Below, piece by piece: positions 27,642 to 36,647 of a stretch of DNA of 64,000 nt. This DNA is from Candidatus Poribacteria bacterium. GTDB lineage: Bacteria > Poribacteria > WGA-4E > GCA-2687025. Within the stretch, counting starts at the first letter, position 1; each line of letters begins with the position of its first letter. The position numbers and the translations under genes were made by a program. The notes below the pieces were generated by a model. It saw nothing but the letters and a program-made list of their open reading frames with translations. It had not been told where the DNA came from and ran no database searches. The DNA is taken from contig JAPPNK010000018.1 of NCBI GenBank assembly GCA_028818695.1, forward strand, positions 62,001 through 126,000. The letters are read 5' to 3'.

Positions 27642-28235
27642 TCAGTTCGGCTGTATTCCGAACGCCTGGATTTCGCGCAGGCGCGCCGTCGACTCAACGA
27701 TGATGCGGTAGTACTCAATGAGGCGTCCGGCAATGATGTCGCGGTGGTGATCGATGATGATGTCGCCCGGTTCGGGCGCCGCCTTCGTAATGATGCGGTC
27801 GTCCGCGGTGCGCGAAGCCGTAACGCGCAGCCGGTCGGTTTGAATGTTGATGTTGCGTATGTCGAAGCGGGGCTGGATCTGCCGTTCGTACCCTTCCACA
27901 TTGCGCCGCTGCCAGACGGTTTCTAGGTTTTTCCACTTTTCGCGCTGAGGGTCCCAGTAATCGATGCGGAACCTGTGCAGGTTGTCGTTTTCGATTTTGA
28001 TGCGCCGGATGCGTTTCACTTCAGGAAATTGAAGGGTAAATTCGCGCGGCTCTTTTGGATGCGTTTCGGCGACGGTGGAGAACTTGCCGTCGTTCAGATA
28101 CGGATGGTTGGCGGCTGAACCGAGCTCCGATAGGGCGTAGTTTTCGCTCCATTCCGTGTGGATGAGCGACGCGCACCCTGCGCAGCACGCCATGACCGCC
28201 AGCGCAGCTCCGATCAACCCAACGCGCGTCCGCAT
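27642..28235 (-). CDS. lipoprotein with discoidin-like (F5/8 type C) domain
   Basis: 197 residues. A lipoprotein-type signal peptide (LAVMACCAGC) gives a lipid-modified cysteine near residue 21. The mature part looks like a jelly-roll carbohydrate-binding domain: NHPYLNDGKFSTVAETHPKEP, FPEVKRIRRIKIENDN, YWDPQREKWKNL and a final RLREIQAFG strand, typical of F5/8C modules. It starts one base after the small membrane protein gene, so the two are coupled. Role: envelope-attached ligand binding, inferred. Confidence 0.82.
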   Translation of the reverse strand: MRTRVGLIGAALAVMACCAGCASLIHTEWSENYALSELGSAANHPYLNDGKFSTVAETHPKEPREFTLQFPEVKRIRRIKIENDNLHRFRIDYWDPQREKWKNLETVWQRRNVEGYERQIQPRFDIRNINIQTDRLRVTASRTADDRIITKAAPEPGDIIIDHHRDIIAGRLIEYYRIIVESTARLREIQAFGIQPN

Positions 28236-28236
28236 G

Positions 28237-28419
28237 TCAGTTCGGCTCGCCGATGGAGCCGCCCAGTCCGGCGATTCCGATAAACAGGGCTGCCAGTATC
28301 GCCGAAGGGAGCGTCAAGGAGAACCCCATGCCGGCGATCAGCCCGGCGAGGCATCCGATGACAGCTCCGTATGCGGCGCCGATGACGGCTCCCCATAGGG
28401 TTGCTTTTAAAGCGCGCAT
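28237..28419 (-). CDS. small glycine-zipper membrane protein
   Basis: 60 residues with two hydrophobic segments rich in Gly/Ala (AVIGAAYGAVIGCLAGLIAGMG and ILAALFIGIAGLGGSIG) in glycine-zipper spacing. No enzymatic motif. It lies between the phosphatidyltransferase (7 bp away) and the lipoprotein (1 bp away) on one transcript. Comparable to small inner-membrane proteins of unknown role. Confidence 0.7.
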   Translation of the reverse strand: MRALKATLWGAVIGAAYGAVIGCLAGLIAGMGFSLTLPSAILAALFIGIAGLGGSIGEPN

Positions 28420-28426
28420 CTCTTTC

Positions 28427-29020
28427 CTATTCTGTTCGCAAGGCGGCGACGCGCAATCGATCCTGGAACCGTTGCCAGTAGTAATGGATGCGCCGGCGCT
28501 TCCAGTATAACGTAACGAACCCGTACACGATAAAGGCTGTGAGCATCGCCAGCGCCGCGATGGGCTGACTTGAGGCGATCTTTTTCAACAGCAGGAGCGG
28601 TATCGCTGCGAGCGACGCGCCGTAAAACAGCGTGCGCATGCCGAGAACGGCGTTCAGCAGCCAGAGCCGGCGTATCCATCTTGGCGCCGTCCATGTGAAG
28701 ACGCAGTAGGCGGCGCCGCCGATGAACACCCATGCGGGGAGCAAGCCCGCCTGCGTCACCGCAAGGCCGGCGGCAGCGAGCATGAATGTGTCGGCGAACC
28801 GTTCCGCCTTCGCTCCGAAGTTGGTTTGCGCTTTCCATCGGCGCGCCAAGGCGCCGTCCACCCAGTCGGTGATCTGGGCGGCGACCAGCGCGCCCAGCGA
28901 GGCGATGTAATGCTCCCGAACGGTCAGCCAGTAAAACGCGACCGAAAGCGGAATGCGCGAGGCGGTGAGCAGATTTGGCGTCCAGCGCCGTAGGTCTGTT
29001 GGTTGCGGTAAAACAAGCAT
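28427..29020 (-). CDS. CDP-alcohol phosphatidyltransferase (motif with Asp-to-Glu change)
   Basis: 197 residues and about six helices, the usual size. The CDP-alcohol motif is recognisable in DWVDGALARRWKAQTNFG then AKAERFAD: D-x2-D-G-x2-A-R-x8-G-x3-E-x3-D. The third acidic position, normally aspartate and a metal ligand, is glutamate. The family transfers a phosphatidyl group from CDP-diacylglycerol to an alcohol (glycerol-phosphate, inositol-phosphate, serine); which alcohol cannot be told. Co-directional with the upstream epimerase. Confidence 0.87.
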   Translation of the reverse strand: MLVLPQPTDLRRWTPNLLTASRIPLSVAFYWLTVREHYIASLGALVAAQITDWVDGALARRWKAQTNFGAKAERFADTFMLAAAGLAVTQAGLLPAWVFIGGAAYCVFTWTAPRWIRRLWLLNAVLGMRTLFYGASLAAIPLLLLKKIASSQPIAALAMLTAFIVYGFVTLYWKRRRIHYYWQRFQDRLRVAALRTE

Positions 29021-29039
29021 GGCGTCAATCCTGCGGCAA

Positions 29040-29903
29040 TTAAATCGTTTTGAGCATGTCTTGTATTTTCTCTAAGCAGTAGCGCGACGCCTCTTCGCCC
29101 GCTTCGGAAAAAGCGGCGCCGCCGGGGCGGTTCAGGAGCGACTCGGACAGCGCCTCCTTCGGCCGCCAGTGGGTTTCCAGCGTCAGATAGCCGTCGTATC
29201 CGTCCGCAAGGTAACGTTTAAATTGCCCGCGCCAGTCGATGAGTCCTTCGCCGACCGGGACGCTTTGCATCTCGCCGTCCTCGTCCGGCGCGCCGTCTTT
29301 CATATGCCCGTGAATCATGACATCTTTGAGCGTCTCGTACCCTGCAGGGTAAGGTTTCACGCCGTCTTTGGCGTAAAGCTCATTTGCCGGATCCCAGATC
29401 GCGCGGACGCATGGGCGGTTGATTTCGTCGATGAAGCGGCGGGTGAGCGCCGCCGTCGCCAGCGAGGTTGTATGCTCATTCTCCATGCCGAGCGTCAACC
29501 CTTCGCTTTCGGCGATGCGCAGCGGCTCTTCGAAGGCGTTCAGTATTTCGTCCCACCGCTCTTCGGTCTTTCCGCAGTCCCAGAAGGCGAAAACGCGCAG
29601 GATGGGGGCGTCGAAGGCTTGGGCGAGTTTGGCGCAGTTTCGGAGTATCTGCAGATGCTCCCTGCGCTCGTCGAGGTTGTCAATTTCGCATTTGTAGAAG
29701 GGGGTTGCCACGCCACACACTGTGACGCCGGATCCGTCCAGAGCCGTTTTCATCTGGGCGATGTCGTCGGCGTCCAGGTCATGCGGCTGCTTGTTGTTCA
29801 CAGAACGTATCTCGATGGCGTCCAGACCGTAGTCTTGGCACACCTTGAGAACAATGTTGAAGTCCTGCGACACTTCGTCGGTGATGATTCCAAGTTTGAA
29901 CAT
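29040..29903 (-). CDS. sugar phosphate isomerase/epimerase (xylose isomerase-like TIM barrel)
   Basis: 287 residues. N-terminal LGIITDEVSQDF and YGLDAIEIRSV are typical of the AP_endonuc_2 superfamily; metal ligands are expected in LGMENEH (E), WDPANE (D) and IHGHMKD (H), with a late LTLETHW. Family members isomerise or epimerise sugars or inositols. It is followed within 20 bp by the phosphatidyltransferase and preceded at 69 bp by the DUF2088 gene, so perhaps one transcript. Substrate unknown. Confidence 0.9.
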   Translation of the reverse strand: MFKLGIITDEVSQDFNIVLKVCQDYGLDAIEIRSVNNKQPHDLDADDIAQMKTALDGSGVTVCGVATPFYKCEIDNLDERREHLQILRNCAKLAQAFDAPILRVFAFWDCGKTEERWDEILNAFEEPLRIAESEGLTLGMENEHTTSLATAALTRRFIDEINRPCVRAIWDPANELYAKDGVKPYPAGYETLKDVMIHGHMKDGAPDEDGEMQSVPVGEGLIDWRGQFKRYLADGYDGYLTLETHWRPKEALSESLLNRPGGAAFSEAGEEASRYCLEKIQDMLKTI

Positions 29904-29971
29904 AAGCGTCCTTCACATATCATAACGCATCGTAGGGGCGTTTGGCTACATGTTTGCGCGCTTTTTCGCAA

Positions 29972-31258
29972 TTAAATGAATGCCGGCAGGTTGCCGTTTG
30001 AGTCAAAAACCATCTCTTCGGGTTCGCTGACAATCTCAATTTCCGATCGATCGCGCAATTCTGGGAGCAGCGCCTCGGATACCATCGCCTCGGACAGATG
30101 CAGCGTCGATTTGATGCGCGCCGTCCGAGAGCGCTCCGGCGGCGTCAAACCGATCGTGTCAAGCGCCTTCAGGATCGCCTCCTTGTCTGAACGGAACGCG
30201 GCAGGTATGCGGACGCCATGAGGCGTGTTCGCGGTGAAGGCGTTCATGACGGTCGCATGCATGTCGATTCGATCCACAAGCCGCTGCGTTGTCACATCGG
30301 CGAGGCCGATGCCGCATGCGTTTCCGTACGATTTTTCGGTCAGGTCCAGCGCGGCGATGCGCAGCGCCTTCGGCGCGTTGGGCGGCATCGGATAGAGATC
30401 GGGAAAGAGCGCGCGCCCGATGATGTTCGTGTCCATGCCGGTTCCGCTGATGTTTTTTCCGATCTGGTCAATGATGAGGCAGTCGAGCGGGTCGGCGGGC
30501 AGTTTGCCCATGAGGCGGCGCGCTTCGGTCAGCAGTTTCTGCTCCGTTTCGATGATCTCTTCCGGGGCGATCGCATGGACGCTCGCTGTTTCGTCGTAGG
30601 CGTTTTCCAGTATCGCCAGTCCGAAGAGCAGCTTGCCTCGATCGATGTGCGTCTGCGCGGCTCCGAGGACGGTCGATTCGAAGTCGACGTTTAGAAACGC
30701 CTTGTGATAGTAGTCGGCGCCGAGCTGTTTTCCGACGCCGATGGCGAGCATTTTACACAAGCCGCTTTCGACGCAGCCGTTGAAGTCGGTGTGCGGTTTG
30801 ACGCGGTTGATGACGGCGATATGGTCGGCGTTGTAGGCATAGCGGTCGCAGTAAACGGGCGTTCCGTTGGAAAGTACGCCGATCTCCACCGCGTCCATTG
30901 AGGAGCGTATCGGGCATCCCATGCTGTTCTCGTTGACGCCGTAGCTGTTGAGTACATCGATCTGCCCTTGCGCAGTCGCTCCGCCGTGGCTTCCCATGGC
31001 GGGGAAAATGAACGGCTTGGCGCCCGCGTCTTTGAGGCTATCGACGACGGCGCGCAGTATCTCGGCGATGTTGGCGATGCCGCGGGAGCCTGCGGTCACG
31101 GCGACCTCGGCGCCGGGCTGAAGGCGCGTTTCGAGACGGAGGCGTTTCAGCTCCTGGGCGGCGCCGGCGCGGATGTCTGTCAAAGCCGGTCGAGGAAACC
31201 GATGCCGTATTCTTGCCATTTTCGGAAGGCGGCCGTTGGGGGGCGAGGTCGAGTTCAC
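29972..31258 (-). CDS. DUF2088/LarA-like domain protein
   Basis: 428 residues from a GTG at 31258 with GAGGAG seven bases upstream. The LarA N-terminal-like domain shows FPAMGSHGGATAQGQ (about 93-107), the CPIRSSM loop, and NRVKPHTDFNGCVESGLCKM (about 159-178). True lactate racemase carries a nickel-pincer lysine and histidine motif that I cannot confirm here, and this longer variant is common in uncultured bacteria. A nickel- or sugar-acid-related reaction is possible, but I would leave the function unassigned. Confidence 0.85.
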   Translation of the reverse strand: MNSTSPPNGRLPKMARIRHRFPRPALTDIRAGAAQELKRLRLETRLQPGAEVAVTAGSRGIANIAEILRAVVDSLKDAGAKPFIFPAMGSHGGATAQGQIDVLNSYGVNENSMGCPIRSSMDAVEIGVLSNGTPVYCDRYAYNADHIAVINRVKPHTDFNGCVESGLCKMLAIGVGKQLGADYYHKAFLNVDFESTVLGAAQTHIDRGKLLFGLAILENAYDETASVHAIAPEEIIETEQKLLTEARRLMGKLPADPLDCLIIDQIGKNISGTGMDTNIIGRALFPDLYPMPPNAPKALRIAALDLTEKSYGNACGIGLADVTTQRLVDRIDMHATVMNAFTANTPHGVRIPAAFRSDKEAILKALDTIGLTPPERSRTARIKSTLHLSEAMVSEALLPELRDRSEIEIVSEPEEMVFDSNGNLPAFI

Positions 31259-31280
31259 GAGCTTTCTCCTCTGCTGCGTT

Positions 31281-31357
31281 TGGCGCGCCCGGCAGGACTC
31301 GAACCTGCGGCCTAGTGATTAGAAGTCACTTGCTCTATCCAACTGAGCTACGGGCGC
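31281..31357 (-). tRNA. tRNA-Arg (anticodon TCT)
   Basis: The cloverleaf folds on the minus strand: acceptor stem GCGCCCG/CGGGCGC, D-loop AGCTCAGTTGGATAGAGC, anticodon stem AGTGA/TCACT with loop CTTCTAA (anticodon TCT), T-arm GCAGGTTCGAGTCCTGC, discriminator G and an encoded CCA (31283-31281). It reads AGA codons. The gene is single, with its own promoter. Confidence 0.97.
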
Positions 31358-31389
31358 CCTGTTCGCCGCGCTCTCAGCGCGCTCAATAA

Positions 31390-31418
31390 AGTATAACGGA
31401 GCGGCTCCAAGACGGCAA
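31390..31418 (-). promoter_or_regulatory. predicted promoter for tRNA-Arg
   Basis: On the minus strand TTGCCG (31418-31413), 17-bp spacer, TATACT (31395-31390), 33 bp before the tRNA 5' end. Confidence 0.6.
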
Positions 31419-31452
31419 CGTTTGGAAAGTGGAGAGTGGGGAATAAGGGGCG

Positions 31453-32487
31453 TCAAGGCGGGGACGCATCCTCTTCGATGTCCCATATCAAAATGTTGTT
31501 GCCGGAGCCTGTTGCGGCGAGCGTCTTGCCGTCCGGCGAGTATGCGATAACTCCCAACCCATTGTATTCCTTCGGCATGCCGAGGAGCTTTTGGAGAATC
31601 TCGCCCGTTTTCACATCTCGTATATAAACGGCTTTTCTGCTGAGAATGGCGATCGTCTTGCTGTCCGGGGAATACGCGAGCGCGTCAACAAATTCGTTAT
31701 AATCAATTGTTAGGAGCGCCTTGCCCGTTTTCACATCCCATATCTTGATGATCTGAGTCTGGCCGACGCTGGCGATCGTCTTGCCGTCTATTGAATATGC
31801 GCAGCGTGTGGCAGAATAGACATGCCCATGGAACGTTTGGAGCGCCTTGCCCGTTTTCACATCCCATATCTTGACGGCATTGCCGGCGCCGGGGCCGACG
31901 ACCCTCTTTCCGTCCGGCGAAAATGCGACAGAATTAAATTTCCAACTCCCATAGATCGTTTGAAGAAGCGCGCCTGATTTCACATCCCATATTCGGATCG
32001 AAGAGCGCGAGCTACCGGGGACGCCGGGGGAGCCAGGGACGCCGGGGATCGCCGCGGCCGCCCTCTCGCCGTCGGGAGAAAACACGATGGTCCAGAAGTA
32101 AACGTCGCTCTCCATAAGAGTTCGCAGCTCCCCTGTCGAGACGTCCCATAGCTTCAGCTTTCGGTCATCCCATTCGTCAAGGAAGGCGGCGGTTTTGCCG
32201 TCAGGAGAAATTGCCGCCGCGCCAATGCCGGGAAGACTCCCCGTATGGAGAAGCCGCCCAGAATCGGCGTTCCAGAAATGAAAACCGCAGTAGTGTCCTA
32301 CGCTGGCGAGCGTCTTGTTGTCAGGGAAAAACGCGACCGATCTGACAAGGCTTGTATGTCCTGTCAAGACCTGGCGCGGCTCAATCCTCTCCGCTTTATC
32401 GAGGCGGAACGTCAACAACGCCGCGACGCCCACTGCAACCATCACAACTGCTGAACCCGCCAATATCGAACGCTCAAAACTGTTCAT
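31453..32487 (-). CDS. membrane-anchored WD40 repeat protein
   Basis: About 344 residues from the ATG at 32487; a longer frame to 32559 adds a Cys/Ala-rich stretch without a ribosome site. One N-terminal helix (about 8-26) is followed by seven or so WD40 blades with repeated IWDVKTGKALQT / FSPDGKT units, a probable seven-bladed beta-propeller. An unusual Pro/Gly loop (IPGVPGSPGVPGSSRSS) interrupts the middle. Such propellers are scaffolds; the partner is unknown. Divergent from the cytochrome gene at 32610. Confidence 0.87.
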   Translation of the reverse strand: MNSFERSILAGSAVVMVAVGVAALLTFRLDKAERIEPRQVLTGHTSLVRSVAFFPDNKTLASVGHYCGFHFWNADSGRLLHTGSLPGIGAAAISPDGKTAAFLDEWDDRKLKLWDVSTGELRTLMESDVYFWTIVFSPDGERAAAAIPGVPGSPGVPGSSRSSIRIWDVKSGALLQTIYGSWKFNSVAFSPDGKRVVGPGAGNAVKIWDVKTGKALQTFHGHVYSATRCAYSIDGKTIASVGQTQIIKIWDVKTGKALLTIDYNEFVDALAYSPDSKTIAILSRKAVYIRDVKTGEILQKLLGMPKEYNGLGVIAYSPDGKTLAATGSGNNILIWDIEEDASPP

Positions 32488-32609
32488 GACCGCACCCTGT
32501 CCCGCGCCGCATGTTAAAGCGCCGGGGGCGGCGGCGCAAGAACGCTGGAATAACGGCATGGGAGGGCAGCCGTGTTGCGCCGCCCAGCAATTTTCCTTAA
32601 CCTAAACGT

Positions 32610-35444
32610 ATGTTTTGGACGCTTGTACTTGCTGCTCTTTTGGCGAACGGGCTGTATCTATACGCCGCGCCGGACGCCTCTCTTTTTTACGTTGCCAACG
32701 TCGTTTTGCATGCGCTTGTTGGGTTGATTGCGGCGCCGTTTCTGCTGCGCTGGTCATGGAAACGGATCAACGGCAAGGCGGGCGAAGGCGGCGTCTGGGC
32801 AAAAATATGCGGCGGAAGCTTGTTTGTTGGGACCCTGCTCGGTCTCGCGCTGCTTTTATTTGGCGGAGTGGGCGCGCTTCGGACGCTTGTTGCCGTTCAC
32901 GCCGTCTTGATGTGCGTTGGAACGGCGCTGCTGCCCGCTTCAGGGCGGGGAAAATGGACGGCGGCGGCGGCAATCGCGGCGCTGGCGGCAGGCGCGTTTT
33001 TCATTCAACAGCTGCCCGACGCCTCCGCCGAGATTGTCAATCCGCCTCTGCCGCCCCTTGACATGGCAGGCGAAAACTCCCTGGGCGAGCAAAGTCCGTT
33101 CTTTCCGTCCGCCGTTGAAACCGCCGACGGCAAGCCGATCCCCTCCGACTTCTTTCTGAACTCAGAACGATGCGGCGACAGCGGATGCCACCCCGACATC
33201 GTCGAGCAGTGGAGCGGCTCCATGCACCGCTTCTCCTCCTTCAACAACCAGTGGTACCGCCGATCCATCGAGTATATGCAGGAGACGCATGGGGAGCTGG
33301 AAAGCTCCAAATGGTGCGCCGGCTGCCATGACCCCGCCCTGTTGTTGACAGGCATGTGGACGAAGCCCGCCGCCGAGCAGCTGGACCTGCCCGAATCGAA
33401 CGCGGGGCTTGGATGCGTCGCGTGCCATTCCGCCTCCGCTGTCAAAGATACGATGGGCAACGGCGCGCTTGTGTACGAATATCCGCCGATGCATCGCTTT
33501 GCCGCCTCCAAAAGCCCGCTCATGCGCGCCTTGCATGATTATGTCGTCCGCCTGAATCCGAAGCCGCACAAAGCCGCGTTCATGAAGACCTTTCACACCG
33601 AGCAGACCTCCGAGTTCTGCTCCGCATGCCACAAGGCGCATCTGGATGAGCCTGTCAACAAGTTCCGATGGGTGCGCGGGTTTGACGAATACGGCGCCTG
33701 GCAGGCGAGCGGCGTCTCTGGGCAGGGCGCGCTCTCGTTTTACTATCCGCCGAAGCCTTCAGGATGCGGCGACTGCCACATGCCGCTTGTCCCTTCAAAC
33801 GACGCAGGCAACATCGACGGGTATGTCCATTCGCACCGCTTCCCAGGGGCGAACACCGCCCTTCCGCATGCGTGGAACGACGCGCAGCAGATGAAGGCGA
33901 CCGTCGATTTTTTAAAAGCGAACGCCGTAACGATCGACATCTTTGCCATGACAGCAGGAAAGCCGCCCGTTGAGGCTTCCCCGTCATCGACGCAAAGCCG
34001 CAGCTCTGCCCTGCGTTCCGCCACGCTCTCCGGGGATGAGACGACGCTGCTTCACGGGGCGGCAGGCGGATGGGCGGCGGATGTGCGCCAACTGACGGCG
34101 CCGCTCAATCTGACGAAACCGGCTCTGCGGCGGGGCGACTCGGCGCGCGTCTCCGTCGTCGTGAGAACGCGCGGGATCGGGCATCGTTTCCCCGGCGGAA
34201 CCTTCGATGCGTTCGATGTTTGGCTGGAGCTGAAGGCGGAAGATGAGAACGGACAGCTTCTCTTTTTGTCGGGCGGATTGGAGCAGGACGGACAGGTTGA
34301 CCGAGGGGCGCATTTTTACAGGGCGGCGCTGGTGGACGCCGAGGGAAATCTCATCAACAAGCGGAACGCATGGGCGGCGCGCGCGCTGCTCTACGCCCGC
34401 GGCATACCGCCCGGCGCGGCAGACGCGGCGCACTTCCGCCTCGACATACCCGAAGAATGCGGCGACACCCTGACGCTCAAGGCGCGCCTGTTATACCGCA
34501 AATTTCACGCCTACAACACCGCCTTCTCCTACGCCGGCGCGCCCGACGACAGCGGCGATGTGAGCGTACATCATGACAGCCGCGTCTGGAGATTCGACCG
34601 CCCCGCCGAAAACCCCGCCGGGCTGATTAAGAAGACGCCGAACCTGCCCGCTGTCGCCCTGGCGGAGGACGCGGTTCAGATACAGATACTTCCCGCCGAC
34701 GCCCCGGCGCCGGCTCCTCAAACGGCTGAAACGAAAGAAATGCGCGAGCGGTGGAACGACTACGGCATCGGCTTGCTGCTTCAAACGGACCTGAAAGGGG
34801 CGCGCGCCGTTTTTGAAAAAGTAACGCGGATGGACCCCGCTTATCCGGACGGATGGATCAACGCCGCGCGCTCCGCCGTCCAAGAGGGCGACTGGACGGC
34901 GGCGAAGGGGTATTTGACGCGGGCGAGAGCGCTGCTGGAAAAGACGCCGCCGGACAACCCGCATCGGGCGAAGGGGCATTATTTCTGGGGGGTTGCCGCG
35001 CTGCGCCAGGGCGACTTTGAAACGGCGCGCAGATCGTTTGAAGCGGCGCTGGGACAATATCCCCGCGATATGAAGGTACTGAACCAGCTTGGAAGAACGC
35101 GCTTTTTGATGCGCGACTTTGCCGCTTCGGCGGAGGTTTACCGCAGGACGCTCGTCATTGACCCTGAAAATCTGACGGCGCATTACAACCTGATGCTCGC
35201 CTATCAAGGCTTGGGCGACAGGGAAAAGGCGCGGCGCCATCAGGCGTACTACCGGCGGTTCAAGGCGGACGAATCGAAGCAGGCGATCACAGGCGCGGCG
35301 CGGCGCGCCTCCCCAGAGCTGAACCTAGAACGGCAGGCGATACGGGAACATTACGATATGCCGCGAGAAGGCGCGCTCCCGCTGCCGGACGGACGGCGGC
35401 TCCTCTCTCCAAAACCGCCCGCAGAGCCAATACGGGACCGATAG
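32610..35444 (+). CDS. membrane pentahaem cytochrome c with TPR C-terminus
   Basis: 944 residues. About five membrane helices lie in residues 1-135. A periplasmic part follows with five haem-binding sites: CGDSGCH (188-194, the uncommon CX4CH), CAGCH (236), CVACH (269), CSACH (337) and CGDCH (386). A beta-rich middle domain comes next, then at about 700-880 four TPRs (LKGARAVFEKVTRMDPAYPDG, FETARRSFEAALGQYPRD, FAASAEVYRRTLVIDPEN). Likely moves electrons across or near the inner membrane; partner and acceptor unknown. Proteins of this build often co-occur with ASPIC/UnbV proteins such as the one at 1674. Confidence 0.92.
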   Translation: MFWTLVLAALLANGLYLYAAPDASLFYVANVVLHALVGLIAAPFLLRWSWKRINGKAGEGGVWAKICGGSLFVGTLLGLALLLFGGVGALRTLVAVHAVLMCVGTALLPASGRGKWTAAAAIAALAAGAFFIQQLPDASAEIVNPPLPPLDMAGENSLGEQSPFFPSAVETADGKPIPSDFFLNSERCGDSGCHPDIVEQWSGSMHRFSSFNNQWYRRSIEYMQETHGELESSKWCAGCHDPALLLTGMWTKPAAEQLDLPESNAGLGCVACHSASAVKDTMGNGALVYEYPPMHRFAASKSPLMRALHDYVVRLNPKPHKAAFMKTFHTEQTSEFCSACHKAHLDEPVNKFRWVRGFDEYGAWQASGVSGQGALSFYYPPKPSGCGDCHMPLVPSNDAGNIDGYVHSHRFPGANTALPHAWNDAQQMKATVDFLKANAVTIDIFAMTAGKPPVEASPSSTQSRSSALRSATLSGDETTLLHGAAGGWAADVRQLTAPLNLTKPALRRGDSARVSVVVRTRGIGHRFPGGTFDAFDVWLELKAEDENGQLLFLSGGLEQDGQVDRGAHFYRAALVDAEGNLINKRNAWAARALLYARGIPPGAADAAHFRLDIPEECGDTLTLKARLLYRKFHAYNTAFSYAGAPDDSGDVSVHHDSRVWRFDRPAENPAGLIKKTPNLPAVALAEDAVQIQILPADAPAPAPQTAETKEMRERWNDYGIGLLLQTDLKGARAVFEKVTRMDPAYPDGWINAARSAVQEGDWTAAKGYLTRARALLEKTPPDNPHRAKGHYFWGVAALRQGDFETARRSFEAALGQYPRDMKVLNQLGRTRFLMRDFAASAEVYRRTLVIDPENLTAHYNLMLAYQGLGDREKARRHQAYYRRFKADESKQAITGAARRASPELNLERQAIREHYDMPREGALPLPDGRRLLSPKPPAEPIRDR

Positions 35445-35778
35445 ACGCGGCGCCTGATTGGGCGTCCGGCGGCTGTGTCTCTGGTCGATTGACGACTGCT
35501 TCAATAACCGCCCCTGCCCTCCCGTCCATGACGAATCCATACATGGGCAAAGCTGATGCAGCATGGGCTGTTTTAAGCGGAAGGCTAAGAGCGCGCGGGG
35601 CAGTTCCCGCTGATTTTCTTGATTTTAGCTGTCGGGTGGGAGGAGGCACGCGGGGATGGTGCCGTCGGCGTTTGACATCGTCCGTCTGATGCGTTACTGT
35701 CGAACCAACAGAAAGGGCGGTTGAAACGGGCTTAGGCGGCTCTTTTCACGTTTGTAAAGCGGCGAAGGCGCGGAATGC
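35445..35778. other. intergenic stretch, no gene supported
   Basis: 334 bp between the cytochrome gene and the PIG-L gene. No frame here has a plausible start, ribosome site or homology, and I see no repeat-family match. It may contain the upstream region for 35779, but no confident promoter was found. Confidence 0.5.
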
Positions 35779-36591
35779 ATGGAAAAAACGATTCGCGTAT
35801 TGGCGCTGGGCGCGCACCCGGACGACTGCGACATCAAGGTCGGCGGCTGCGCGGTCTTATGGGCGAGGATGGGGCATTGCGTCCAGTTTGTGTCGGTCAC
35901 CAACGGCGACGCGGGGCATCATGAGATGGGCGGCGGTCCGCTCGCGCGGCGCCGAGCCGAAGAAGCGCGGCGCGCAGGCGAAATCGCCGGCATCCAGTAC
36001 ATCGCGCTAGACAACCATGACGGCGAACTCATGCCGACCCTGGAAGCGCGCAAGCAGCTCATACGTCTCATACGCCGCTTCAACCCTGACCTGATCCTCA
36101 CGCACCGCCCGAACGACTACCATCCCGACCATCGCTATACGTCCATCTTGACGCAGGATTCCGCCTACATGGTGACGGTTCCGAACATCTGCCCCGACGC
36201 GCCGCATATGTCCCGAAACCCTGTCATCATGTATATGAGCGACGGGTTTCAGAAGCCGCTGCCGTTTCAGCCGACCGTCGCCGTCTGCATTGACGAGGCG
36301 TACGAGGCGAAGATCGGTATGCTGCATCAGCATGAGTCGCAATTTTACGAATGGCTGCCTTACAACGGCGGATATCTGTCCGAGATTCCTGAGGGGGAGA
36401 AGGAACGGCGCGCCTGGCTCGCAAAACGGCGCGGGCTGCCCAACGCGGACGCTTGGCGCGGGCTGCTGATTCAGCTCTACGGCGAGGAGAAAGGCTCCGC
36501 CGCTCAGCATGCCGAAGCGTTTGAGCTGTCCGAATACGGAGCGCGCCCCCGCTTGAAAGAGCTTCTCACCCTGTTCCCGTTTATACGCTAA
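35779..36591 (+). CDS. PIG-L (LmbE-type) deacetylase
   Basis: 270 residues. Zinc-binding motif AHPDDCD near residues 12-18, with the conserved late HPDHR region (NDYHPDHRYTSI) supplying the third ligand. The family removes N-acetyl groups from GlcNAc-linked substrates such as bacillithiol precursors or glycan units. It is followed after 56 bp by UPF0173, and the gene starts ATG without a strong ribosome site. Substrate cannot be assigned. Confidence 0.92.
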   Translation: MEKTIRVLALGAHPDDCDIKVGGCAVLWARMGHCVQFVSVTNGDAGHHEMGGGPLARRRAEEARRAGEIAGIQYIALDNHDGELMPTLEARKQLIRLIRRFNPDLILTHRPNDYHPDHRYTSILTQDSAYMVTVPNICPDAPHMSRNPVIMYMSDGFQKPLPFQPTVAVCIDEAYEAKIGMLHQHESQFYEWLPYNGGYLSEIPEGEKERRAWLAKRRGLPNADAWRGLLIQLYGEEKGSAAQHAEAFELSEYGARPRLKELLTLFPFIR

Positions 36592-36647
36592 CATAAAAGG
36601 GAAGGGCGGACAGCCCGCGGCAACAACAGCCTCAACAGGAGAAACGA

